Below, one piece after another: positions 37,265 to 46,667 of a stretch of 64,000 nt of DNA. Both the position numbers and the translations under genes were made by a program. The notes beneath the pieces are model-generated. The model ran no database searches. It was not told the origin of the DNA and saw nothing but the letters and a program-made list of their open reading frames with translations. This stretch comes from Aestuariibius insulae. GTDB taxonomy: Bacteria > Pseudomonadota > Alphaproteobacteria > Rhodobacterales > Rhodobacteraceae. Position 1 is the stretch's first letter; each line of letters begins with the position of its first letter. The stretch is from contig NZ_JBFONW020000004.1 in NCBI RefSeq assembly GCF_040783535.2, forward strand, positions 248,001 through 312,000. The letters run 5' to 3'.

Positions 37265-38346
37265 GCCGTCTGATCGTCATCGCAGCGGGCGGCACTGGCG
37301 GGCATATGTTCCCCGCGCAGGCGCTCGCCGAGGCGATGCTGGCGATGGGCTGGCGGGTGATCCTGTCGACGGACGAGCGCGGCGCGCGCTATGCGGGCGG
37401 CTTTCCGGCGGCGGTGGAGATCCGCGAGGTCAGAAGCGCGACCTTTGCCCGAGGCGGCCTTGTCGCCAAGGCGATGGCGCCTGCGCGGATCTTGGGCGGA
37501 AGCGTGTCGGCGTTGCAGCAGATGCGGCAGGATGCGCCTGCGCTTGTGGTCGGCTTTGGCGGCTATCCGTCGATCCCGGCGCTGGCGGCGGCGACGCTGC
37601 TGGGCATCCCGCGCATGATCCACGAGCAGAACGGGGTTCTGGGACGGGTGAACAAGCTTTTTGCCAAGCGCGTCGATGCTGTGGCCTGCGGGACCTGGCC
37701 GACCGAGTTGCCTGAGGGCGTCGAGGGCGAGCCGATTGGCAATCCGGTGCGCAATGCGGTGCTGGAGCGGGAGGGTGCGCCTTATATTCCGCCCGGCGAT
37801 TATCCGATGCAGCTTCTGGTGATCGGCGGCTCGCAGGGCGCGAAGATCCTGTCGGATGTCGTGCCCGGTGCGATTGCCGCCTTGCCCGAGGCGATGCGGC
37901 GGCATCTGAAGGTCAGCCATCAGGCGCGGGCCGAAGACGGCGAGCGGGTTGCGGCCTTTTACGACGAGCATGGCATCGGCGCCGATGTACAGCCCTTCTT
38001 TGACGATATCCCGGCGCGGATGAGCGAGGCGCAGCTTGTCATCAGCCGGGCGGGCGCCTCGTCGGTTGCGGATCTGAGCGTCATCGGGCGGCCTGCGATC
38101 CTAGTGCCCTATGCTGCCGCGACGGCAGACCACCAGACGGCCAATGCGCGGAGCCTTGTGGAGGCGGGGGCCGCGATCCTTGTGCCGGAATCTCAGCTTA
38201 ATGCGCAGTCTTTGTCGGAACAAATCGCCCTCGTGCTGGGTCATCCCGATGGAGCGGTGAAAATGGCCCATGCGGCGCTGGCTTCCGGACGGCCCGACGC
38301 GACGGAGCGTCTGGTGGCTCTGGTGGAGCGTATCGCGGGCGGATAA
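37261..38346 (+). CDS. murG: UDP-N-acetylglucosamine transferase MurG (lipid II synthase)
   Basis: Adds GlcNAc to lipid I at the inner face of the membrane, forming lipid II. The protein has 361 residues. The glycine-rich AAGGTGGHMFPAQALAE begins at residue 8, GFGGYPS and HEQNGVLGRVNK occur in order, and the UDP-sugar site GGSQGAK and SRAGASSVADL are present. It overlaps ftsW and is followed by murC after 15 bp. Confidence 0.97.
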   Translation: MSRLIVIAAGGTGGHMFPAQALAEAMLAMGWRVILSTDERGARYAGGFPAAVEIREVRSATFARGGLVAKAMAPARILGGSVSALQQMRQDAPALVVGFGGYPSIPALAAATLLGIPRMIHEQNGVLGRVNKLFAKRVDAVACGTWPTELPEGVEGEPIGNPVRNAVLEREGAPYIPPGDYPMQLLVIGGSQGAKILSDVVPGAIAALPEAMRRHLKVSHQARAEDGERVAAFYDEHGIGADVQPFFDDIPARMSEAQLVISRAGASSVADLSVIGRPAILVPYAAATADHQTANARSLVEAGAAILVPESQLNAQSLSEQIALVLGHPDGAVKMAHAALASGRPDATERLVALVERIAGG

Positions 38347-38361
38347 CGGAGAAGAACAAGA

Positions 38362-39774
38362 ATGGATGGAACGCTCATGGCCGCCGCAACGAAAGTCCCC
38401 GTCGATGTCGGGCCGATCCATTTTGTCGGGATCGGCGGGATCGGCATGTCGGGGATCGCCGAGGTTCTTCTCGATCACGGTTATACGGTGCAGGGATCGG
38501 ACCTGAAATCCTCCAAGATCACCGAGCGGCTGACGGAGCTTGGGGCAATTGTCTTTGAAGGGCAGCGGGCGGACAATCTGGATGGAGCCGAGGTGGTTGT
38601 CGTTTCGACAGCAATTCAGGCGGATAATCCCGAGATGGCCGAGGCCCGGCGGCGCGGCCTGCCGGTGGTGCGCCGCGCGGAGATGCTGGCTGAGCTGATG
38701 CGCCTTCGCTCGAATATCGCGGTGGCGGGCACGCATGGAAAAACGACGACGACGACAATGGTCTCGGCGCTGCTGGATGCGGGCGGGCTGGATCCGACGG
38801 TGATCAATGGCGGGATCATCCATGCCTATGGCTCGAATGCGCGCGTGGGGCAGGGCGAATGGATGGTGGTGGAGGCCGACGAGAGCGACGGTACCTTCAA
38901 CCGGTTGCCGGCGACGATTGCGATCGTGACCAATATCGACCCCGAGCATATGGAGCATTGGGGCGATTTCGACAGCCTGCGCCGGGGCTTTGACAGTTTC
39001 GTGTCGAACATTCCGTTCTACGGGCTGGCCGTCTGCTGCACCGATCATCCCGAAGTGCAGGCGCTTGTGGGGCGGATCACGGACCGGCGGGTCGTGACGT
39101 TCGGGTTCAACGCGCAGGCGGATGTGCGGGCGGTGAACCTGCATTACAAGGCCGGGATCGCGCATTTCGATGTTGAGCTGCGCGATGCGGGCGTGATCGA
39201 GGGCTGCAGCCTGCCGATGCCGGGGGATCACAACGTCTCGAATGCTTTGAGTGCCGTCGCCGTGGCGCGGCATCTGGGCATGAAGGGAGACGAGATTCGC
39301 GAGGCTCTGGCCAAGTTCGGCGGTGTGAACCGGCGCTTTACCAAGGTCGGCGAAGTGGATGGCGTGACTATCATCGACGATTACGGGCATCACCCCGTCG
39401 AGATTGCCGCCGTCCTGAAGGCCGCGCGGCAGGCCAGCGAGGGCCGGGTGATCGCGGTGCATCAGCCGCACCGATATTCGCGTCTGTCCTCGCTTTTCGA
39501 GGAGTTCTGCAATTGCTTCAGCGATGCCGATGTCGCGGGGATCGCCGAGGTGTTCTCTGCCGGGGAGGATCCGATCGAGGGCGCGTCGCGCGACGATCTG
39601 GTGGCGGGGCTGATCCGGCATGGGCACCGCCATGCGCGGTCCGTCACCGGAGAGGACGATCTGGTTCGGCTTGTGAAAGAGCAGGCAAGGCCAGGCGACA
39701 TGGTTGTCTGTCTTGGGGCCGGTACGATTTCGACCTGGGCGAATGCATTGCCGGAGCGCCTTAAGGCGGGCTAA
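38362..39774 (+). CDS. murC: UDP-N-acetylmuramate-L-alanine ligase MurC
   Basis: Adds L-alanine to UDP-MurNAc, the first peptide step of peptidoglycan precursor synthesis. The protein has 470 residues. The N-terminal fold FVGIGGIGMSGIAE, the ATP motif GTHGKTTTT at 123-131 and the C-terminal DDYGHHPVEI are present. The ATG at 38362 follows GGAG at good distance; an in-frame ATG at 38377 is an alternative. Confidence 0.97.
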   Translation: MDGTLMAAATKVPVDVGPIHFVGIGGIGMSGIAEVLLDHGYTVQGSDLKSSKITERLTELGAIVFEGQRADNLDGAEVVVVSTAIQADNPEMAEARRRGLPVVRRAEMLAELMRLRSNIAVAGTHGKTTTTTMVSALLDAGGLDPTVINGGIIHAYGSNARVGQGEWMVVEADESDGTFNRLPATIAIVTNIDPEHMEHWGDFDSLRRGFDSFVSNIPFYGLAVCCTDHPEVQALVGRITDRRVVTFGFNAQADVRAVNLHYKAGIAHFDVELRDAGVIEGCSLPMPGDHNVSNALSAVAVARHLGMKGDEIREALAKFGGVNRRFTKVGEVDGVTIIDDYGHHPVEIAAVLKAARQASEGRVIAVHQPHRYSRLSSLFEEFCNCFSDADVAGIAEVFSAGEDPIEGASRDDLVAGLIRHGHRHARSVTGEDDLVRLVKEQARPGDMVVCLGAGTISTWANALPERLKAG

Positions 39775-39861
39775 ATCTTCTGGTAGTATCGGTCAAAGCT
39801 GTCTCCCCTTTTTGGTGAGGGGAGACAGGTCGATGCAACCGAAGCGACACAAGGACCGCCC

Positions 39862-40122
39862 GTGCCCGTCAGCTTGCCGATCCTTCTGATTTGCCTTTGG
39901 GTGGTGATTGCCACCGCGGTCGCGTTCATGCCGATGCGCTGGCAGTATCCACCTGGGATCATGCTGCTCATCGCTGCTCCGATCCTGATCGGCTGGGTCT
40001 GGATCGCCGATGGCTGGCTTTGGGGGCTGGCCGCTATGGCCGGGTTTGTGTCGATGTTCCGCAACCCGCTGATCTATTTCTGGAAACGCTTCCGGGGGGA
40101 GCAGCCGAGGGTTCCGAAGTGA
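39862..40122 (+). CDS. Small membrane protein between murC and murB (DUF2484-like), first copy
   Basis: Protein of 86 residues with a GTG start, two or three hydrophobic helices and a basic C terminus. It is one of two small membrane proteins found between murC and murB in this lineage, as far as I know annotated DUF2484. Its function is unknown; the location suggests envelope synthesis. The stop overlaps the GTG start of the next gene (40119-40122). Confidence 0.7.
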   Translation: MPVSLPILLICLWVVIATAVAFMPMRWQYPPGIMLLIAAPILIGWVWIADGWLWGLAAMAGFVSMFRNPLIYFWKRFRGEQPRVPK

Positions 40123-40382
40123 ATGCTCCGCTGATCCTGATGCTGATCTGGTTCGGGGTGGCGAGCATCGGGGCGATGCTGCCGACGAAGGACCATCATT
40201 GGAAGCTGGCCTATTGGCTGATCGGGACGGGGATCCCGCTTTGGATCTGGTTCGTGATGGAGAACGGGATCGGCTTTGGCCTTCTGGTTCTGCTGGGGGC
40301 GGCCTCGGTGCTCCGCTGGCCGCTGCGGTACCTTGGACGGTGGGTGTTGCGTGTGACGGGGCTGCGGCGGGATGATGCGTGA
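40119..40382 (+). CDS. Small membrane protein between murC and murB (DUF2484-like), second copy
   Basis: Protein of 87 residues starting at GTG 40119, overlapping the previous stop. It has hydrophobic helices at about 3-20, 28-48 and 52-70 and a basic C-terminal tail ending RRDDA. The size and layout match the preceding protein, so an old tandem duplication is likely, although the sequences differ. Followed by murB after 69 bp. Confidence 0.65.
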   Translation: MNAPLILMLIWFGVASIGAMLPTKDHHWKLAYWLIGTGIPLWIWFVMENGIGFGLLVLLGAASVLRWPLRYLGRWVLRVTGLRRDDA

Positions 40383-40451
40383 CGGCTGGCCGATGTCCGG
40401 AACCTTAGCGGGCCGTTCGACTTGACCACAAAGCCCGCCGGGAGAGATCGG

Positions 40452-41384
40452 ATGAAGATGACGGATATATCAAGCCCGCGCGGCGCGCTGACTGCCGAGC
40501 GGTCCTTGGCGGATCTGACCTGGCTTCGGGTCGGCGGGCCGGCGGAGTGGTTTTTTCAGCCCGCCGATGACGAGGATCTGAGCGCCTTTTTGGCGGAGCT
40601 TGCCCCAGAGGTGCCGGTGTTTCCGATGGGGGTCGGCTCGAACCTGATCGTGCGGGATGGCGGCGTGCGCGGTGTAGTGATCCGGCTGGGGCGGGGCTTT
40701 AACGGGATCGAGGTGGAGGGATCGCGGGTCCGGGCCGGGGCGGCGGCGCTCGATGCGCATGTGGCGCGCAAGGCAGCGCAGGCCGGGGTGGATCTGACCT
40801 TTCTGCGGACCATTCCGGGGAGCATCGGCGGGGCGGTGCGGATGAATGCGGGCTGTTATGGCTCTTATGTGAAGGACGTTCTGGTCGAGGTGACGGTCGT
40901 CTTGCGCGACGGATCGCTTGTCACGCTGTCTGCGGCGGAGCTGGATCTGGCCTACCGCTCGAGCCGCGTGCCGGACGGGGCGGTGATCGTGGAGGCGGTT
41001 TTTGAAGGGCCGAAAGGCGATCCGGAGGCGCTGGCCGAGCGAATGGCGCAGCAGTTGGCCAAGCGCGACGAGACGCAGCCTACCAAGGACCGGACGGCGG
41101 GCAGCACGTTTCGCAATCCGGCGGGCTTTTCTTCGACCGGCAAGGCGGACGATACCCATGATCTGAAGGCCTGGAAGGTGATCGACGAGGCCGGGATGCG
41201 CGGCGCGCGACGGGGCGGGGCGGTCATGAATGCAAAACACTCGAACTTTCTGACCAATGCGGGCGATGCCACAGCGGCGGATCTGGAAGAATTGGGCGAA
41301 GAGGTCCGGAAAAAGGTTTACGATTCCAGTGGTCTGACGCTAGAGTGGGAAATCATGAGGGTCGGCGAACCGGCCCCTAAGTAA
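40452..41384 (+). CDS. murB: UDP-N-acetylenolpyruvylglucosamine reductase MurB
   Basis: FAD enzyme that reduces UDP-GlcNAc-enolpyruvate to UDP-MurNAc. The protein has 310 residues. TWLRVGGPAEWF, GVGSNLIVRDGG and the catalytic region GSTFRNP are visible, and FLRTIPGSIGGAVRMNAG is the FAD-linked segment. The ATG at 40452 was chosen because GGAGAG stands six bases upstream; TTG 40422 is less likely. Confidence 0.96.
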   Translation: MKMTDISSPRGALTAERSLADLTWLRVGGPAEWFFQPADDEDLSAFLAELAPEVPVFPMGVGSNLIVRDGGVRGVVIRLGRGFNGIEVEGSRVRAGAAALDAHVARKAAQAGVDLTFLRTIPGSIGGAVRMNAGCYGSYVKDVLVEVTVVLRDGSLVTLSAAELDLAYRSSRVPDGAVIVEAVFEGPKGDPEALAERMAQQLAKRDETQPTKDRTAGSTFRNPAGFSSTGKADDTHDLKAWKVIDEAGMRGARRGGAVMNAKHSNFLTNAGDATAADLEELGEEVRKKVYDSSGLTLEWEIMRVGEPAPK

Positions 41385-41444
41385 ACGCTCCGCATAAGGG
41401 GCACACACGGCCGGGCAACGGTCGGAATTTCGAGGCACTTGGGC

Positions 41445-42359
41445 ATGTCGAGCAGGACAGACCCCAAGGTGGCGATGTTGATGGGCGGGCCTTCTGCGGA
41501 GCGGGAGGTCTCTCTGAGTTCGGGGCGCGAATGCGCGGCCGCCTTGCGGACGACAGGATGTGAAGTGATCGAGGTCGATGCGGGCCGCGATCTGTGTTCC
41601 GTTCTGGATCAGATTTCTCCGGATGTGGTGTTCAACGGTCTGCATGGCCGCTGGGGCGAGGATGGCTGCGTTCAGGGGCTGCTCGAATGGATGCGGCTTC
41701 CCTACACGCATTCGGGGGTCTTTGCCTCGGCGCTGGCGCTCGACAAGGAGCGGACCAAGGCCGTCTATCGCGAGGCGGGGCTGCCGGTGGTGGAGAGTGT
41801 GCTGGTCCCGAAGGCCGAGGTAGCGGCAAGGCATGTTATGGTGCCGCCTTATGTCGTGAAACCTTATAACGAAGGCTCTTCGGTCGGGGTCTATCTGGTG
41901 GAGGCGGGGGCGAACCGGCCTCCGGTTCTGGGCGAGGAGATGCCCGAGACCGTGATGGTCGAAGCCTTCGCGCCGGGGCGCGAGCTGACGACGACGGTGG
42001 TCGGGGATCGCGCGCTGACGGTCACGGATATCCTGACCGATGGCTGGTACGATTACGATGCGAAGTATGTTGAGGGCGGCTCGCGGCATGTGGTGCCTGC
42101 GGAGGTGCCTTCGGAGATTTTCGAGGCCTGTCTGGATTATGCGCTGCGGGCGCATGAGGTGCTGCGCTGCCGGGGTGTGACGCGCACCGATTTCCGCTGG
42201 GATGAGGCGCGCGGGCTTGATGGTCTGATCCTGCTGGAGACGAATACGCAGCCGGGGATGACGCCGACCTCGCTGACGCCCGAGCAGGCGGCGTCGACGG
42301 GCATGAGCTTTCCCGATCTGTGCCGATGGATGGTGGAGGATGCGTCATGCGACCGCTGA
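41445..42359 (+). CDS. ddl: D-alanine-D-alanine ligase
   Basis: ATP-grasp enzyme producing D-Ala-D-Ala for the pentapeptide. The protein has 304 residues. MLMGGPSAEREVSLSSG, FNGLHGRWGEDG, the ATP-binding VVKPYNEGSSVGV and the C-terminal LLETNTQPGMTPTSL motifs are in place. The start at ATG 41445 is preferred over TTG 41439. The stop overlaps the ftsQ start by 13 bp, typical of the coupled dcw genes. Confidence 0.97.
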   Translation: MSSRTDPKVAMLMGGPSAEREVSLSSGRECAAALRTTGCEVIEVDAGRDLCSVLDQISPDVVFNGLHGRWGEDGCVQGLLEWMRLPYTHSGVFASALALDKERTKAVYREAGLPVVESVLVPKAEVAARHVMVPPYVVKPYNEGSSVGVYLVEAGANRPPVLGEEMPETVMVEAFAPGRELTTTVVGDRALTVTDILTDGWYDYDAKYVEGGSRHVVPAEVPSEIFEACLDYALRAHEVLRCRGVTRTDFRWDEARGLDGLILLETNTQPGMTPTSLTPEQAASTGMSFPDLCRWMVEDASCDR

Positions 42360-43270
42360 CCCCTCCGTTGAAGCGCGGCGGCGATGCGTCCGGCGGGCGG
42401 GCCGAGCCGCCGGTCAAGCGCGATCCGGCGCCCTCGCGGTGGAGCTACCGGCTGGAGCGGATGATGCTCACGCCGTTTTACCTGTGGATGCTGCGGCGCG
42501 GGCTGCCGCTCTTGGTGCTTGGCGGGCTGATCGCAAGCTGGGTCGGGCAGGAGAGCAACCGGCAGATCGTCGTCGACGCGGTGGCGGAGGCGCGGTTGCA
42601 GATCGAGGGGCGGCCCGAATTTCAGGTCGATCTGATGACGATCGATGGTGTGGACGGATCGCTGGCCGATGGCGTGCGGGCGGTGCTGCCGGTGGAGTTT
42701 CCGATCTCGTCCTTTGATCTGGATCTGGAGCAGATGCGGCGGACAGTTGTGGCACTGGATCCGGTCAAGGATGCCTGGCTGCGGGTCAAACCCGGCGGGG
42801 TTTTGTCGGTCGAGGTCGAGCCGCGTGTGCCGGTCGCGATCTGGCGCTCGCGCGACGGGCTGCAACTGTTGGACGCCGAGCATGTCATCGTCGGCCCGCT
42901 GGCCACCCGGATCGAGCGGCCGGATCTGCCCTTGATCGCGGGCGACGGGGCGGCCGATGCGCTGGAAGAGGGGCTCGCCGTCTTTGCGGCGGCCGATCCG
43001 ATCCTGCGGCGCGTGCGCGGGCTGGTGCGGATGGGCGAGCGGCGCTGGGATCTGGTGCTCGACCGCAATCAGCGCGTGATGCTGCCCGCCAAGGATGCGG
43101 TCGCGGCGATGGAGCGGATCGTGGCGCTGCATGAGGCGCAGGATGCGCTGGAGCGGGATGTGACGGTGGTCGATTTCAGAAACCCCGCGCGTCCGACGAT
43201 CCGGATGGCGCCGCAGGCAGTCGAGACATTGAGGGATGCAAGAGCGATGACGAGGACGAGCGGGCAATGA
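42347..43270 (+). CDS. ftsQ: Cell division protein FtsQ
   Basis: Bitopic divisome scaffold linking cytoplasmic and periplasmic division proteins. The protein has 307 residues: a basic cytoplasmic N terminus, a membrane helix at about 50-68 (LPLLVLGGLIASW), a POTRA domain after it and a beta domain with DPVKDAWLRVKPGGVLSVEVEP-type features. It begins inside the end of ddl and its stop overlaps ftsA by ATGA. Confidence 0.92.
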   Translation: MRPLTPPLKRGGDASGGRAEPPVKRDPAPSRWSYRLERMMLTPFYLWMLRRGLPLLVLGGLIASWVGQESNRQIVVDAVAEARLQIEGRPEFQVDLMTIDGVDGSLADGVRAVLPVEFPISSFDLDLEQMRRTVVALDPVKDAWLRVKPGGVLSVEVEPRVPVAIWRSRDGLQLLDAEHVIVGPLATRIERPDLPLIAGDGAADALEEGLAVFAAADPILRRVRGLVRMGERRWDLVLDRNQRVMLPAKDAVAAMERIVALHEAQDALERDVTVVDFRNPARPTIRMAPQAVETLRDARAMTRTSGQ

Positions 43271-44598
43271 CGGAGCTATACGAGAACCAGCGGGCGATGC
43301 GGCACATGCGGCGGGCGGCGATGCAGCGCGGCGTGATCGCCATTCTCGATGTGGGCACCTCCAAGATCGCCTGCCTGATCCTGCGCTTTGACGGGCCAGA
43401 GACCTTTGGCGTCGAAGGGGTGGGCTCGATGGCCGGGCAATCCTCGTTCCGGGTGATTGGAGCGGCGACGACACGGTCTCGCGGGGTCCGGTTCGGCGAA
43501 GTCGATGCGATGACCGAGACGGAGCGGGCGATCCGCACCGCTGTGCAGGCCGCGCAGAAGATGGCCAATGTCCGGGTCGATCATGTGATCGCCTGTCTGG
43601 CGGGGGCGCGGCCCCGCTCTTACGGGCTGGCCGGGGCGGTCGAGGTTGAGGATGCGCAGGTGCAGGAGGCCGATATCGGCCGGGTGCTGGCGGCCTGCGA
43701 CGTGCCGGACATTGGCGACGGGCGCGAAGTGCTGCATGCGCATCCGGTGAATTTCGCGCTCGATCACCGCTCGGGGCTGAGCGATCCGCGCGGGCAGATG
43801 GGCAATGTTCTGGCCGCCGATATGCATATGCTGAGCGTGGATGCGACGGCGATCCAGAACATCCTTTACTGCATCAAGCGCTGCGATCTGGAGCTGGCGG
43901 GCGTTGCCTCATCCGCCTATGCGAGCGGGATTTCCTCATTGGTCGAGGACGAGCAGGAGCTGGGATCGGCCTGTATCGATATGGGCGGCGGCGCGACGGG
44001 GCTGAGCATCTTCGTCAAGAAGCACATGATCTATGCCGACACGGTGCGGATGGGCGGCGATCATGTGACGTCGGATATTTCGATGGGGCTTCAGGTGCCG
44101 ACCGCGACGGCCGAACGGATCAAGACGTTTTATGGCGGCGTGGTCGCCACTGGCATGGACGACCGCGAGATGATCGAGATCGGCGGCAATACCGGCGATT
44201 GGGAGCATGACCGGCGCACGGTCAGCCGTGCCGAGCTGATCGGGATCATGCGGCCCCGGGTCGAGGAGATCCTCGAGGAAGTGCGCGTTCGCTTGGATGC
44301 GGCGGGGTTCGAGCATCTGCCGTCCCAGCAGATCGTGCTGACCGGCGGGGGGAGCCAGATCCCGGGGCTCGACGGGCTCGCTTCCAAGATATTGGGCCAG
44401 CAGGTGCGGCTTGGGCGGCCTTTGCGCGTGCAAGGGTTGCCGCAGGCGGCGACGGGGGCGGCCTTTGCCTCGGCGGTGGGGCTGTGCCTCTTCGCGGCGC
44501 ATCCGCAGGACGAATGGTGGGATTTCGAGATCCCGGCAGAGCGCTATCCGGCCCGGTCGCTCAAGCGAGCGGTGAAGTGGTTCAAGGACAATTGGTAA
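43267..44598 (+). CDS. ftsA: Cell division protein FtsA
   Basis: Actin-like ATPase that anchors FtsZ to the membrane. The protein has 443 residues. AILDVGTSKIACLI is phosphate loop 1, CIDMGGGATGLSIF phosphate loop 2 and VLTGGGSQIPGL the adenosine site. The C-terminal SLKRAVKWFKDNW is an amphipathic membrane-targeting helix. The N-terminal lead of about 20 residues is longer than in E. coli. It is separated from ftsZ by 347 bp of regulatory DNA. Confidence 0.96.
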   Translation: MTELYENQRAMRHMRRAAMQRGVIAILDVGTSKIACLILRFDGPETFGVEGVGSMAGQSSFRVIGAATTRSRGVRFGEVDAMTETERAIRTAVQAAQKMANVRVDHVIACLAGARPRSYGLAGAVEVEDAQVQEADIGRVLAACDVPDIGDGREVLHAHPVNFALDHRSGLSDPRGQMGNVLAADMHMLSVDATAIQNILYCIKRCDLELAGVASSAYASGISSLVEDEQELGSACIDMGGGATGLSIFVKKHMIYADTVRMGGDHVTSDISMGLQVPTATAERIKTFYGGVVATGMDDREMIEIGGNTGDWEHDRRTVSRAELIGIMRPRVEEILEEVRVRLDAAGFEHLPSQQIVLTGGGSQIPGLDGLASKILGQQVRLGRPLRVQGLPQAATGAAFASAVGLCLFAAHPQDEWWDFEIPAERYPARSLKRAVKWFKDNW

Positions 44599-44945
44599 GA
44601 GTGTTCTTGTAGTCGGGACGTCTTTGTCGGTAATCTTACTTTAACGGCAACCATAATGCCGACGGTTTGGCGCGAGCGGTGCTGACCTGACATCGATGAT
44701 CGAGAGCGGGGAGACCTGCGGAGTGCCTTTGGTTTGTGCGCTCTCTAGTCGTGTCCGGATGTCGCTACGCTAGATCTCGGTGAGTGGGCCAAATCCCGCC
44801 ATTGGGGTCACGGGAGCTGCAATATTTTGTAGCAAAAGCGCTCTTTACACGTGACGTAGGGGGCTTTGCGCTCTAAAGTCGGGACAAAGCAGGCAGATCC
44901 GACGGCGCGTCAGACGTCGCGGGCGACATAACAGGCGGAGCAGAT
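44599..44945 (+). promoter_or_regulatory. ftsA-ftsZ interval with direct repeats, probable ftsZ control region
   Basis: GCGCTCT occurs at 44738, 44838 and 44868, each followed by a similar tail (CTAGTCGTG, TTACACGTG, AAAGTCGGG). AGTCGGGAC also occurs at 44611 and 44877. The repeats suggest binding sites for a regulator. No open frame of note is present. A GGCGGAG ribosome site precedes the ftsZ start at 44946. Confidence 0.5.
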
Positions 44946-46499
44946 ATGGCACTTAATCTCACCATGCCCGGGCAGGACGACCTTCGGCCGCGGATCACCG
45001 TGTTCGGCGTTGGCGGTGCCGGTGGCAACGCGGTCAACAACATGATCGAAAAGGAGCTGGAAGGCACCGAATTCGTCGTCGCCAATACCGACGCGCAGGC
45101 GCTGCAAAGCTCCAAGAGCCCGAGCCGGGTTCAACTTGGCGTGAAGGTCACCGAAGGGCTGGGCGCCGGGGCGCGGCCCTCGGTCGGGGCAGCTGCTGCC
45201 GAAGAGAGCATCGAGCAGATCGTCGATCATCTGGCGGGCGCGCATATGTGTTTCATCACCGCCGGGATGGGCGGGGGCACCGGGACCGGCGCCGCTCCGA
45301 TCATTGCGCAGGCGGCGCGGGAGCTGGGCGTTCTGACGGTCGGTGTCGTCACCAAGCCCTTCCAGTTCGAGGGTGCCAAGCGGATGCGGCAGGCTGAGGA
45401 GGGCGTCGAAGCGCTTCAGAAGGTCGTCGATACGCTGATCATTATTCCCAACCAGAACCTCTTCCGGCTCGCCAATGAGCGCACGACCTTTACCGAGGCG
45501 TTCGGGCTGGCCGATGATGTCCTTTATCAGGGTGTGAAGGGCGTTACGGATCTGATGGTCCGGCCGGGTCTGATCAACCTCGACTTTGCCGATGTGCGCG
45601 CCGTGATGGACGAGATGGGCAAGGCGATGATGGGCACGGGCGAGGCCGATGGCGAGAACCGCGCGATCGAGGCCGCAGAGAAGGCGATTGCCAACCCGCT
45701 GCTCGACGAGATCAGCCTGAATGGCGCCAAGGGCGTGCTGATCAACATCACGGGCGGCTATGATCTGACGCTGTTCGAGCTGGACGAGGCAGCCAACAAG
45801 ATCCGCGAGAAGGTGGATCCCGATGCGAACATCATCGTCGGTTCGACCCTGGACGACACGATGGAAGGGCAGATGCGCGTGAGCGTCGTGGCGACCGGTA
45901 TCGATGCCGCCGAGAGCCACGCCGAGACGCCGCTGCCGCGCCGGAGCCTGTCTGGGCCGCCGCTGACCGACAAGGTGTCGCTTGAGACGCAGGACGCGCC
46001 GGTGGCCGAACCTGCCCCGGAGCCGCAAATCGCGCTGGTCGCCGAAGCCGAGCCGCAGCAGGAAGAGCCTGAGCTTTTCCCGGGCTATGCGCCGGTCGAT
46101 GAGCCTGCTGCGGAATCGCTCTGGTCCGAAGGCGATATGCCTCCCCCGGCCTATCAGCCTGAGCCCGAGCCGGTTCAGCAGGCCGCGCCTGAGCCGGTCG
46201 TAATGCAGAACGCCGAAACTCCCGGTCAGCCCTCCGCCGAGACGATGGCGCGATTGCAGCATGCGGTTCAGAAAGCACCCGGCGCCGCCGAGCCTGCCGC
46301 CGAGCAGGAAGAAAAGCCGCGTTTCGGGATCAATTCGCTGATCAACCGGATGACCGGACACCCCCAGGACGAGGCTGATTTGCCGCGTGTTCAACCGGGG
46401 ATGAGCCGGCCCCAACCGGCGGCCCAACCCGAGCCTGCGGTCGATCCCGACCAGGAACGGATCGAGATTCCCGCCTTCTTGCGGCGTCAGGCGAACTAA
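44946..46499 (+). CDS. ftsZ: Cell division GTPase FtsZ
   Basis: Tubulin-like GTPase forming the Z ring. The protein has 517 residues. The tubulin signature GGGTGTG lies at 109-115 and the T7-loop segment NLDFADVRAVM is intact. Residues about 325-490 form a long Pro/Glu/Ala-rich linker with an embedded FGINSLINRM segment. The C-terminal IEIPAFLRRQ binds FtsA and other partners. The linker is longer than in E. coli, as usual in alphaproteobacteria. A perfect terminator follows at 46525. Confidence 0.98.
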   Translation: MALNLTMPGQDDLRPRITVFGVGGAGGNAVNNMIEKELEGTEFVVANTDAQALQSSKSPSRVQLGVKVTEGLGAGARPSVGAAAAEESIEQIVDHLAGAHMCFITAGMGGGTGTGAAPIIAQAARELGVLTVGVVTKPFQFEGAKRMRQAEEGVEALQKVVDTLIIIPNQNLFRLANERTTFTEAFGLADDVLYQGVKGVTDLMVRPGLINLDFADVRAVMDEMGKAMMGTGEADGENRAIEAAEKAIANPLLDEISLNGAKGVLINITGGYDLTLFELDEAANKIREKVDPDANIIVGSTLDDTMEGQMRVSVVATGIDAAESHAETPLPRRSLSGPPLTDKVSLETQDAPVAEPAPEPQIALVAEAEPQQEEPELFPGYAPVDEPAAESLWSEGDMPPPAYQPEPEPVQQAAPEPVVMQNAETPGQPSAETMARLQHAVQKAPGAAEPAAEQEEKPRFGINSLINRMTGHPQDEADLPRVQPGMSRPQPAAQPEPAVDPDQERIEIPAFLRRQAN

Positions 46500-46524
46500 A
46501 GCCGGTCACAATCTGAAAAAAGAG

Positions 46525-46548
46525 AGCCGCCCTTCGGGGCGGCTTTTT
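46525..46548 (+). terminator. Intrinsic terminator after ftsZ
   Basis: AGCCGCCC (46525-46532), loop TTCG, GGGCGGCT (46537-46544), then a T-run. Perfect 8-bp stem with the very stable UUCG loop. It separates the dcw block from lpxC. Confidence 0.92.
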
Positions 46549-46667
46549 CTATTCCACAACAAAGGGTTGAGGGCGCGAAAGCAAACTATTGCCATGTTCC
46601 GGTCCCCTCTGTTTCAGGCCGTTGCAAAGCGTGAATTGTACTGCGCGGGCCTCTCCCATAGCTGACG

